Of a stretch of DNA of 12,965 nucleotides, positions 1 through 5,869 are shown in pieces; positions within the stretch are counted from its first letter, which is position 1; every line of letters starts with the position of its first letter. The DNA comes from Clostridia bacterium (GTDB lineage: Bacteria; Bacillota_A; Clostridia; Oscillospirales; Butyricicoccaceae). The notes beneath the pieces were generated by a model, which saw only the letters and a program-made list of their open reading frames with translations, was not told the DNA's origin and ran no database searches. A program made the translations under genes and the position numbers. The DNA lies in NCBI GenBank assembly GCA_017421885.1, contig JAFOHJ010000005.1, positions 1 to 12,965 of the forward strand, in the 5' to 3' direction.

Positions 1-2
1 AG

Positions 3-437
3 GATTCCAACGGCTATGGCGAGAGCATTGCACGCCTGTCCAATATGCTGGGCGGCGGCGTTATCGTCCAGCGCTTCGGCGACCTTATAAGGGGCAGACG
101 CTCGACAAAGAGCCGTATCGAAGAGTCGTTCACTCAGGCCACCCTTTCGGCAACGCCCGGCGACCTGAGCCTGGTCATACCCAAGCGCATCCTCGACGGT
201 ATCATCGAGATGATCTATGCCCTTGACAAGATCGCCCCCGGCACCGCAGGCGAAGACACTCTGCTTTACGGTGTAGAGGTCAAGTTCTATAATATGGAGG
301 TTGCTCTTGATGAGAATCTCGAGACCTGCCATAAGGGTCTGTTTGTTATTGGCGACTGCAGCGGCATAACCCATTCGCTGTCCCACGCATCGGCCAGCGG
401 TGTGTATGTAGCGAGATATATTTCCGAAAATCTGTAA
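3..437 (+). CDS. FAD-dependent dehydrogenase (COG2509-like), C-terminal part
   Basis: The reading frame is open from the window edge (first full codon at 3) to TAA at 435-437, so only the last 144 codons of a longer gene are seen. The C-terminus carries the flavoprotein signature GLFVIGDCSGITHSLSHASA followed by SGVYVAR. This is how NAD(P)/FAD-dependent oxidoreductases of the HI0933/COG2509 type close the FAD site: a strand, then a GD-x-SG loop, then an Ala/Ser-rich helix. The stretch before it, with an LGGG glycine turn and an IPKRILDGI segment, also fits the substrate/insert region of these proteins. The GxGxxG FAD-binding N-terminus lies outside the window. Substrate is unknown for the family; expected cytoplasmic. 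The next gene starts 20 bases downstream, so the two may be co-transcribed. Family assignment is from remembered sequence features, not a search. Confidence 0.8.
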   Translation, partial: DSNGYGESIARLSNMLGGGVIVQRFGDLIRGRRSTKSRIEESFTQATLSATPGDLSLVIPKRILDGIIEMIYALDKIAPGTAGEDTLLYGVEVKFYNMEVALDENLETCHKGLFVIGDCSGITHSLSHASASGVYVARYISENL

Positions 438-457
438 AGGCGCAGGAGAAAAATATA

Positions 458-784
458 GTGAAGGGAACAGCGATAGGCTTTGCAATATGGTGTGCGATGG
501 GTGTTTTCTTCATCGCATTGGGAATATATGCTTTGTTTTCCAAAAAAGCAGTTGGATTTTGGGCCAATGCCGGGATGTTTCCGGTGACCGATGTGAAAAA
601 ATACAACCGCGCTGTGTGCAGGCTGTTCTGCGCATTTGGCGCTGTGTTTATCCTGCTGGGGCTTCCGCTTCTATGGGAGAATAAGGCGTTGGTGCTTCTG
701 TCCTGCTTTGGGGTTATGGCCGAATCTATTGCGGCAATGATATTTTATACCGTGGTCATTGAGAGAAAATATAAAAAGAAGTAA
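458..784 (+). CDS. Small three-helix membrane protein, DUF3784-like
   Basis: A 108-residue protein beginning at GTG 458. The start is supported by AGGAG at 444-448, nine bases upstream; no ATG in the frame is as well placed. It has three hydrophobic segments, at about residues 6-26, 49-70 and 75-98, and a Lys-rich cytoplasmic tail (ERKYKKK). Between helices 1 and 2 is a short loop with W-A-N-A-G, then V-x-D-V-KKYN, which resembles the conserved loop of the DUF3784 family of small Firmicute membrane proteins. No biochemical role is known for that family. It follows the FAD-dehydrogenase gene by 20 bases and ends directly at a strong terminator, so it is the last gene of its transcript. The fold (three transmembrane helices) is clear; the family name is a moderate-confidence inference. 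Confidence 0.72.
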   Translation: MKGTAIGFAIWCAMGVFFIALGIYALFSKKAVGFWANAGMFPVTDVKKYNRAVCRLFCAFGAVFILLGLPLLWENKALVLLSCFGVMAESIAAMIFYTVVIERKYKKK

Positions 785-816
785 AAAAATCGTCCGCCGG
801 AAGGCGGACGATTTTT
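785..816. terminator. Bidirectional intrinsic terminator
   Basis: The stem TCGTCCGCC / GGCGGACGA encloses a GGAA tetraloop (799-802). It is flanked by an A tract at 785-789 and a T tract at 812-816, so it works as a GC stem plus U run on both strands. It sits one base after the stop of the small membrane protein and two bases before the stop of the convergent MATE gene, so it serves both. Confidence 0.93.
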
Positions 817-818
817 GC

Positions 819-2213
819 TTATTCTTCGATTCTCTTCATCTTGGCCTTTGTGCGCCACTTACCGCGGCGATAGGCGATAACATTGATGATACAGCCGACT
901 GTCCACGAGCAGAGGAGCGAGAAGAAGATAACACGGGGGTCACCGTTGGGGTTCTCGGAGCTGCGTGTAAGGTAAGCCAGCAGATATGCAAGGGGAACAC
1001 GAACGACCAGCGTTGTGAAGAAGGAGATCCACATGGGAGTTGTGGTGTCGCCGGCGCCGCGCATAACGCCCGAGAGCGACTGTGTAACGGCAAAGGCGAT
1101 ATAGCCGGGAGCTACGATACGCATCATCTGTGTGGCCATATCGATCAGCGACTGTGTGTCGGTGAAGAAGCCCATGAGTACGGGGCCAAATACGACAATA
1201 ACGGCAACGATGGAAGCGGCTGTGCCGATGATCAGCTTGAGGCCGTCCTTAACACCCTGTTCAACGCGGTCGATGCGGCCGGCGCCGATGTTCTGGCCTG
1301 TGTAGGTGGTCATGGCGTTGCCGAAGGAGAAGTTGGGCATCATAACGAAGCCGTCGACACGCATTACGATGGTGTTGCAGGCAACGAAGGTAGCGCCGAA
1401 GGAGTTGGTCAGCGACTGAACTACCAGAGCCGAGCAGGACATAACAGCCTGGGCAAGGCCGGAGGGCAGGCCGAGGCGAACCAGCTGGGTGGCATAGACC
1501 TTGTGGATCTTGAAGTGACGCTTTTCAAGATGCATGACGTCACGCATGGAGAAGAGCTTCTTTGCGCTGAGCATGGCAGAGATCAACTGGGCGATGGCTG
1601 TAGCGATGGCAACACCCTGAACAGCCATGCCGAACTTGGCAACAAACAGCAGGTCAAGAGCGATGTTGAGCAGAGCCGCTACGATAAGATACTTAAGTGC
1701 GCTGATCGAGTCGCCCATACCGCGGAGGATACCGGCCAGAATGTTATAGAAGCCCATGCCGGCGATGCTGAGGAAGTAGATCCTGAGGTAGGACAGGCAC
1801 ATATCAAATGTCTCGTCGGGTGTGCCTACCAGCCTGAGCATGGGTTCGGAGATCATTGTACCCACGACCATCATGAACAGCGAGGCGATGAGGGTCAGCA
1901 TCATGCAGGTGCCGACAGCGCCCGAAAGGTCTTCCTTGCGGCGCGCGCCGAAATACTGGGCTACCATGATGCCGGCGCCGGTGGAGATACCTACAAAGAG
2001 GACGATAAGCAGGTTGATGAGGGGGCCGCAGCCGCCAACGGCAGCGAGGGCAAGGTCGCCGACATATTTACCTACGATAACCGAGTCGGCTGTATTGTAA
2101 AGCTGCTGGGCAATGTTGCCTATCAGCAGAGGGATGGCAAAAGATACGATTTTTTTCCAGGGGGTACCCTCGGTCATATCCTGAGCCGCGAAAAGATTGG
2201 AAAGCTTGGACAT
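819..2213 (-). CDS. MATE family efflux transporter
   Basis: A 464-residue polytopic membrane protein of the MATE (multidrug and toxic compound extrusion) family, whose members export cationic drugs or metabolites in exchange for Na+ or H+. The N-terminus reads W-K-K-I-V-S-F-A-I-P-L-L-I-G, then Q-Q-L-Y-N-T-A-D-S-V-I-V-G. This is the hallmark first helix pair of bacterial MATE proteins. The second half repeats the pattern with a G-x-A-x-x-T-Y-x-GQNIGAGR segment. About 12 hydrophobic helices can be seen, and the length matches the family (440-480). The ATG at 2213 is preceded on its own strand by an AGAGGTG ribosome binding site about eight bases upstream. It is a single-gene unit: promoter at 2250-2278, shared terminator at 785-816. 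The substrate cannot be told from sequence, and no TetR or MarR regulator is adjacent. Confidence 0.95.
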   Translation of the reverse strand: MSKLSNLFAAQDMTEGTPWKKIVSFAIPLLIGNIAQQLYNTADSVIVGKYVGDLALAAVGGCGPLINLLIVLFVGISTGAGIMVAQYFGARRKEDLSGAVGTCMMLTLIASLFMMVVGTMISEPMLRLVGTPDETFDMCLSYLRIYFLSIAGMGFYNILAGILRGMGDSISALKYLIVAALLNIALDLLFVAKFGMAVQGVAIATAIAQLISAMLSAKKLFSMRDVMHLEKRHFKIHKVYATQLVRLGLPSGLAQAVMSCSALVVQSLTNSFGATFVACNTIVMRVDGFVMMPNFSFGNAMTTYTGQNIGAGRIDRVEQGVKDGLKLIIGTAASIVAVIVVFGPVLMGFFTDTQSLIDMATQMMRIVAPGYIAFAVTQSLSGVMRGAGDTTTPMWISFFTTLVVRVPLAYLLAYLTRSSENPNGDPRVIFFSLLCSWTVGCIINVIAYRRGKWRTKAKMKRIEE

Positions 2214-2249
2214 TTATGCACCTCTTATTCTTGAAATTATAACTTTTCT

Positions 2250-2278
2250 ATTATATCAGATGGTTTTATCCGGCGCAA
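2250..2278 (-). promoter_or_regulatory. Promoter of the MATE gene
   Basis: Read on the minus strand: TTGCGC (-35, 2273-2278), a 17-base spacer, then TATAAT (-10, 2250-2255) with the extended TGa element directly before it. This is a near-consensus sigma-A promoter giving a leader of about 30 bases before the ATG at 2213. Confidence 0.82.
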
Positions 2279-2324
2279 GATAGATAAACGATTAAATATC
2301 AGGGGCTTTTGCGGGGGCGCATCC

Positions 2325-2466
2325 AAGGCTCCTTTTGAAAGGAGCTGTCAGCGCAGCTGACTGAGGTTTGGCAAGGTGGTTATCCGTCAACATGGCGGCT
2401 GGCGTAAGACTGCTGGCCAAACACCCGTCAGGCTTCGCCTGCCACCCTCTTTCCCAAAGAGGGCTA
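2325..2466. repeat. Inverted pair of two-hairpin intergenic repeat units
   Basis: The left unit has hairpin 1 GCTCCTT/AAGGAGC (2328-2345), then hairpin 2 GTCAGC/GCTGAC with a GCA loop (2347-2361), then TGAGG. The right unit is the same plan in the opposite orientation: CAGGC/GCCTG with a TTC loop (2429-2441), then CCCTCTTT/AAAGAGGG (2445-2463). The whole is therefore a roughly 140-base imperfect palindrome of four hairpins around a 67-base core, which also contains an ATCCGTCA motif like the one at the second locus near 9865. No ORF of note lies in it. This resembles mobile-derived (MITE/REP-like) palindromic repeats of gut Clostridia; mobility is an inference. It fills most of the 459-base gene-free stretch 2214-2672, together with two promoters. 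Confidence 0.75.
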
Positions 2467-2518
2467 AGACGCGAGGATGCCGCCACAACACTCCCGACAT
2501 TGAAAGTCCAGGGTGAAA

Positions 2519-2546
2519 AAGACAGGGGAAAAATAACTGATATAAT
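2519..2546 (+). promoter_or_regulatory. Promoter reading towards tRNA-Leu
   Basis: TATAAT at 2541-2546 is preceded by an extended -10 TG (2538-2539). An AAGACA hexamer at 2519-2524 (four of six to consensus) stands 16 bases upstream. Transcription would start near 2553, about 120 bases before the tRNA, leaving a leader with a short open frame discussed under findings. Confidence 0.65.
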
Positions 2547-2672
2547 AGAGACATAAATAAGAGCCCCGATAAAAATCAGAAAAAGAAAGAGGTGCCGGAG
2601 ATGATGAAGACCAACATGAACGAGAAGAGGATATTCCGGCGGCGAAGCGGCATGGATATTCTTCTTCAATAT

Positions 2673-2756
2673 GCGGTCGTGGCGGAATGGCAGACGCGCC
2701 GGTTTCAGGAGCCGGTGGAGAGATCCGTGAGGGTTCAAGTCCCTCCGACCGCACCA
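2673..2756 (+). tRNA. tRNA-Leu(CAG), CCA encoded
   Basis: This is a complete class II tRNA. The acceptor stem GCGGTCG (2673-2679) pairs with CGACCGC (2746-2752); A73 and an encoded CCA follow (2753-2756). The anticodon stem CCGGT/GCCGG encloses the loop TTCAGGA, giving anticodon CAG (2706-2708) for CUG. The long variable arm folds as GGA-GAGA-TCC, typical of leucine. The T arm GAGGG-TTCAAGT-CCCTC is perfect. CUG appears to be a main leucine codon in the surrounding genes, so this tRNA reads a common codon. It has an upstream promoter and a downstream terminator and seems to be transcribed by itself. Confidence 0.97.
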
Positions 2757-2802
2757 GATGTTTTTTCATAATAATCTCCTTCCTATGTAGTGTAAAGAAG
2801 AG

Positions 2803-2830
2803 CAGCGGCAGAAATGCCGCTGTTTTTCTT
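2803..2830 (+). terminator. Intrinsic terminator after tRNA-Leu
   Basis: An eight-base stem CAGCGGCA/TGCCGCTG with a GAAA tetraloop (2811-2814) is followed by TTTTTCTT (2823-2830). It ends the tRNA-Leu transcript before the AEC permease promoter. Confidence 0.92.
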
Positions 2831-2842
2831 GTACTCTTTCTG

Positions 2843-2871
2843 TTGCACATAAGTGATTTATAATATAAAAT
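2843..2871 (+). promoter_or_regulatory. Probable promoter of the AEC permease gene
   Basis: TTGCAC (2843-2848), a 17-base spacer and TAAAAT (2866-2871). Alternative -10 hexamers overlap in the AT-rich run (TATAAT 2859-2864, TATAAA 2864-2869) but have poorer spacing. It lies between the tRNA terminator and the ribosome binding site at 2891-2897. Confidence 0.6.
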
Positions 2872-2904
2872 CATAATATAACAAAAAGTGAAAGGGATGT
2901 ATTT

Positions 2905-3828
2905 ATGGACATCAATGTACTGCTCAAATCGCTGTCGGTGATATTGACATATATGATCATCGGCGTTGTTTTAAGCAAAGCCGGGATGATAACCGGCAAG
3001 AACCGAAGCGGCTTCACCGATTTCTGCCTCAAGGTAACGCTGCCCTGCATGGTATTCAAATCCTTCCTGGGCGATATGACCGCCGATATGATAAAGGAAG
3101 GCGCAGCCGTTCTGTTTATCTCCTCGGGAGTGTGTGTTTTTGCATGGCTGATAGGCGGATTTATCTATAAGTTTGCCGACCCTGGCAAGCGCTCGATCAT
3201 GAAGTTCACCCTGCTGGTGGGCAACATCGGCTTCATCGGCCTGCCGCTGGTATCCAGCGCCTTCGGCGAGATGGGAACCTTCTATGGCTCCTTCTATCTC
3301 ATTTCCAACGTAGTATTCAACTGGTCGGTGGGCATTGCCTTCCTCTCTCCCGACCAGAAGGGCGCGGCTCTCATTAAAAAGGTCGTCACCAACCCCGGCA
3401 TCATCGGTGTTGTTCTCGGTGTAGGCCGTATGCTGCTGGGCATTCAGGTGCCCTACACTGTCGAGACTGTTGTTGTCAGCCTCGGCAGCATCACGGGCCC
3501 TCTGGGCATCATTCTCATCGGCACCATCCTTGCCGAGTGCGATATCAAGTCGGTGTTCGAGAAGGATGTTCTCTATCTGGCGGCAACCAAGCTTATTCTG
3601 CTGCCTGCGGCGCTTTGGGCATTTATGAAGCTGTTCGGCGGAATGCTCGATGTAGGCCATGAGGCCTATATGGTGCTTATGATGCTGACGGCCATGCCGG
3701 CAGGTGCCACAACGGCCATCCTTGCCGAGAGCTATAAGCAGGACCATATTTTTGCATCCAAGACGGTGTTCGCCACAACGGTACTTTGTCTGCTGACCGT
3801 GCCCGTAATGTCAATGCTGATAGGATAA
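2905..3828 (+). CDS. AEC family (auxin efflux carrier-like) permease
   Basis: A 307-residue integral membrane protein with about ten hydrophobic segments, the usual size and topology of AEC-family permeases (PF03547), which include malonate, malate and other organic-anion carriers in bacteria. Diagnostic features are G-V-V-L-S-K-A-G-M near residues 18-26, the FTDFCLKVTLPCMVFKSF motif after it, N-P-G-I-I-G-V-V-L-G in the second half, and G-P-L-G-I-I-L-I-G-T-I-L-A-E, the AEC counterpart of the usual PLG-x-x-x-x-G-x-x-L-A signature. The ATG at 2905 is supported by AAAGGGA at 2891-2897. The next gene begins 13 bases downstream and has a weak ribosome binding site of its own, so it is probably translationally coupled to this one. 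The transported compound cannot be inferred. No malonate or malate enzyme genes are adjacent. Confidence 0.92.
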   Translation: MDINVLLKSLSVILTYMIIGVVLSKAGMITGKNRSGFTDFCLKVTLPCMVFKSFLGDMTADMIKEGAAVLFISSGVCVFAWLIGGFIYKFADPGKRSIMKFTLLVGNIGFIGLPLVSSAFGEMGTFYGSFYLISNVVFNWSVGIAFLSPDQKGAALIKKVVTNPGIIGVVLGVGRMLLGIQVPYTVETVVVSLGSITGPLGIILIGTILAECDIKSVFEKDVLYLAATKLILLPAALWAFMKLFGGMLDVGHEAYMVLMMLTAMPAGATTAILAESYKQDHIFASKTVFATTVLCLLTVPVMSMLIG

Positions 3829-3841
3829 AAGATTTTTGGCC

Positions 3842-4393
3842 ATGATGAAGAAATATTGGCGAATGGGTCTTATCGTTTGCGCTATAGCAACGATATTCCT
3901 GCTGGCAGACTATCTGTTATTGCCCGAAGAGGGAGATTTTGACGGCAAGCTTGAGCCTTTATACGGCAATGATCGTGAATGTGCTGCTGTGTTTTCATGG
4001 AAGCTCTGTGAGAGACCGGCTTACGGCAAAGGGATAGCGGTGTGCTCTTCATCAGGCATAAATGAGAATAACCGTCCGGTTTTGGTTCAGAATATATCTG
4101 ATAAGACTGCCTGCAGCACAGGTTATTGTGATGCTGATGGTGCATATATACCCGTCGAAGCTCTTGAGCCGGCATCTGAGCTCATGTATGAGATCGGATA
4201 TGAAAATGATATGGATGCCGGGCAGTTTATAGCCGCATCGGAAGAAGTGTCCGAACAGGGTGAACTTGGGGCGGTGAGCTTCAGCTTCGTATATAGCCAT
4301 AAAGGAATTGTCTTTGAAAGAGAACTGTTCCGCGGAACTGTCATAGTATATTCTGATGGCAGATATGAAGTGTATCCCGAAAAAATCAGATAA
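3842..4393 (+). CDS. Unrecognised membrane-anchored or exported protein
   Basis: A protein of 183 residues that I do not recognise. The N-terminus MMKKYW is followed by one hydrophobic stretch (about residues 8-28: L-I-V-C-A-I-A-T-I-F-L-L-A-D-Y-L-L-L), then an acidic region, so it is either anchored by a single helix or secreted. There is no lipobox. The remainder is acidic and soluble, with five or more cysteines in the first half and alternating strand-like segments near the end (FSFVYSHKG, then RELFRGTVIVYSDGRYEVYP), suggesting a small beta-rich domain outside the cell. ATG 3842 is chosen; TTG 3836 and ATG 3845 are also in frame and none has a strong ribosome binding site, so coupling to the permease 13 bases upstream is likely. 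Base composition is visibly more AT-rich, with more ATA and TCA codons than the flanking genes, hinting at a different history or weak expression. It ends at a strong terminator. Confidence 0.75.
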   Translation: MMKKYWRMGLIVCAIATIFLLADYLLLPEEGDFDGKLEPLYGNDRECAAVFSWKLCERPAYGKGIAVCSSSGINENNRPVLVQNISDKTACSTGYCDADGAYIPVEALEPASELMYEIGYENDMDAGQFIAASEEVSEQGELGAVSFSFVYSHKGIVFERELFRGTVIVYSDGRYEVYPEKIR

Positions 4394-4397
4394 AATC

Positions 4398-4436
4398 AAA
4401 AGCTCCGCTTGCACAGCAAGCGGAGCTTTTCTTCTT
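4398..4436. terminator. Bidirectional intrinsic terminator
   Basis: A perfect 14-base stem: AAAAGCTCCGCTTG (4398-4411) pairs with its complement at 4417-4430 around a CACAG loop. The stem has A and T ends and T-rich flanks (4427-4438). It separates the plus-strand hypothetical gene from the convergent aminotransferase gene, whose stop is at 4437-4439. Confidence 0.93.
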
Positions 4437-5594
4437 TTATTTACTTGAGATAAATGAATCATAATAGCGTTTTGCCGCGCGGAGTGCGGCGGCAACATCC
4501 TCGTCATTCGAGCATGCAGCCAACGAAAAACGCACAAAACCTGCATCCATGCGGCTGACGGCAACATTGTTTTCAGCCATAAAATCGCGCATCCCGTCGG
4601 GGTCAGGAACACTTACCAAGATAATGCCGGCGCGGTGCGCGGGGTCAGCGAGAGTAACGATGGTATAGCCGATTTCTTCAAGTCCCTTATAGAGCAGGGT
4701 AGAAAGCGATGCGATATGATCGGCAATAGGCTCAATGCCTGCATTGACGATCAGGGAGAGGCCTTCGTTCAGGGCATATATTCCGGGGTAATTGAGGTTG
4801 CTCTGCTCCAGCTTCAGGGCCGAAAGCGGATCAAGGCATACATTCTCCCATTTTTCGCGGTCGATGGTCATCGCACCCGAGCTGCCTGCGTGCTGAGGCT
4901 TAAGTATGGAGAGCAGGGCGGGAGATACATAGAGGATGCCAATGCCGGGGACGGCCAGAAGCGCCTTGTGCCCTCCGCACGATACCGCCGAGACTCCCCA
5001 CTCCTCGGCTTTGAAGGGGAGTAGGCCGAGGCTTTGGATGGCATCGACCACAAGGAATATCCCCCTGCGGCGGCAGAAGCTTCCCAGGGCCTCAAGGTCG
5101 CAGGTGTATCCTGTGGAGGCCTGAACATGGCTGACGGCGATCATCCTTGTATGTTCGTCGACGACTGCGGCAAAGTTATCCACATCCGGTGAATAACTTT
5201 CGGCCTTCACAACACGGCATTCCACCCCGATATCCTTCAGGGCCAGCCAGGGCATGAGGTTGGAGGTGTGCTCCTGGTCGCTTACGACGATATTGTCGCC
5301 CTTTTGCCAGGGGAAGGCGCGTGCAATGAGGTTGAGCCCCTCGACTGTGTTCTTGGTGAAGGCGATGCCCCGGCTGCTTTCGCCTCCGACGAGCAGACAG
5401 GCCAGCTTGCGGGTCTCGTCAGCTGTGGCATTCCATGATTTTTTGGCATGGGCGCCGTATTTTTCGCAGTCGGTAAAATAGCGGTCGATGCCGCGGCGGG
5501 ACGAGATGGTGCCGCCGTTATGGAAGGCCGATGCAAGATATGTATGGGTAAAACAGAGGGGGTTATTGGCACGAAAAATGGAAAGCGCGGTCAT
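4437..5594 (-). CDS. Class V PLP-dependent aminotransferase / cysteine desulfurase-like protein
   Basis: A 385-residue fold-type I PLP enzyme of aminotransferase class V. Visible cofactor residues are T83 after the KN pair (AFTKNTVEGLN), H109 in S-D-Q-E-H-T-S-N, D184 and Q187 in V-V-D-A-I-Q-S, and the Schiff-base K210 in C-G-G-H-K followed by a glycine-rich G-I-G-I-L-Y-V. The N-terminal stretch T-Y-L-A-S-A-F-H-N-G-G corresponds to the usual YLDNAA segment, here altered. The ATG at 5594 has an excellent AAGGAGG ribosome binding site at about 5603-5609. No IscU, NifU or thiI partner lies nearby, so iron-sulfur or tRNA thiolation duty cannot be claimed. A SufS/CsdA-like desulfurase, selenocysteine lyase or isopenicillin-epimerase-like lyase are all possible. 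No clean promoter was found; a TATAAT at 5660-5665 lacks a matching -35, so readthrough from the tRNA-Arg unit is possible. Confidence 0.9.
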   Translation of the reverse strand: MTALSIFRANNPLCFTHTYLASAFHNGGTISSRRGIDRYFTDCEKYGAHAKKSWNATADETRKLACLLVGGESSRGIAFTKNTVEGLNLIARAFPWQKGDNIVVSDQEHTSNLMPWLALKDIGVECRVVKAESYSPDVDNFAAVVDEHTRMIAVSHVQASTGYTCDLEALGSFCRRRGIFLVVDAIQSLGLLPFKAEEWGVSAVSCGGHKALLAVPGIGILYVSPALLSILKPQHAGSSGAMTIDREKWENVCLDPLSALKLEQSNLNYPGIYALNEGLSLIVNAGIEPIADHIASLSTLLYKGLEEIGYTIVTLADPAHRAGIILVSVPDPDGMRDFMAENNVAVSRMDAGFVRFSLAACSNDEDVAAALRAAKRYYDSFISSK

Positions 5595-5676
5595 AATGAT
5601 TTCCTCCTTGTGATGAGGCTTAAAGCATACGAGTATTGCGAAATTGAAGCGAAAAGAGTATTATAAGCAGGTAAAG

Positions 5677-5716
5677 AAAAAACACCGGCATCCACGCATG
5701 AACATGGCTTCCGGTG
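5677..5716 (-). terminator. Intrinsic terminator after tRNA-Arg
   Basis: On the minus strand CACCGG (5711-5716) pairs with CCGGTG (5683-5688). The arms between them pair further through AGCCATG/CATG-TGG-like segments, and a run of six T follows (5677-5682). It lies 12 bases downstream of the tRNA 3' CCA. Confidence 0.8.
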
Positions 5717-5727
5717 CTTGATAAAAA

Positions 5728-5804
5728 TGGCACGCCCGAGGGGATTCGAACCTCCGACCTACCGCTTAGGAGGCGGTCGCTCTATCCTGCTGAGCTACGG
5801 GCGC
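5728..5804 (-). tRNA. tRNA-Arg(CCT), CCA encoded
   Basis: A 77-base cloverleaf on the minus strand. The acceptor is GCGCCCG against CGGGCGT, the discriminator is G and CCA is encoded (5728-5730). The D arm is GCTC/GAGC. The anticodon stem ACCGC/GCGGT encloses the loop CTCCTAA, giving anticodon CCU (plus-strand AGG at 5768-5770) for AGG codons. The T loop is TTCGAAT. Two pairs are unusual: the first acceptor pair is G1-U72, and the T stem GGAGG/CCCCT has an A-C opposition at 51-63. Its own consensus promoter is at 5820-5848 and a terminator follows. A plus-strand open frame runs through this locus but is a by-product; the true ymdB start is downstream. Confidence 0.95.
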
Positions 5805-5819
5805 ACATTCAACCTAATA

Positions 5820-5848
5820 ATCATAACTGGAAAAATAATTTTTGTCAA
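5820..5848 (-). promoter_or_regulatory. Strong promoter of tRNA-Arg
   Basis: On the minus strand: TTGACA (-35, 5843-5848, six of six), a 17-base spacer, and TATGAT (-10, 5820-5825, five of six). Transcription would begin about 8-10 bases before the tRNA 5' end at 5804, as expected for a short tRNA leader. Confidence 0.9.
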
Positions 5849-5869
5849 CAGGTTAAGGAGTACAATATT

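Noticed and set aside
759..2234. Plus-strand open frame of 491 codons opposite the MATE gene
   Set aside because: It lies codon-for-codon antisense to a clear MATE transporter, has low-complexity His/Asp/Gly-rich content and no ribosome binding site. It is a by-product of codon bias.
2464..2874. Minus-strand open frame with a SEGLEPSRISPPAPE segment
   Set aside because: That peptide is the well-known translation of the reverse complement of a tRNA-Leu gene, often mis-annotated as protein.
5714..5869. N-terminal extension of ymdB to ATG 5714
   Set aside because: The extra residues are translated from the antisense of tRNA-Arg (GIRTSDLPLRRRSLYPAELRA-type artefact). TTG 5870 has the ribosome binding site and starts where YmdB homology starts.
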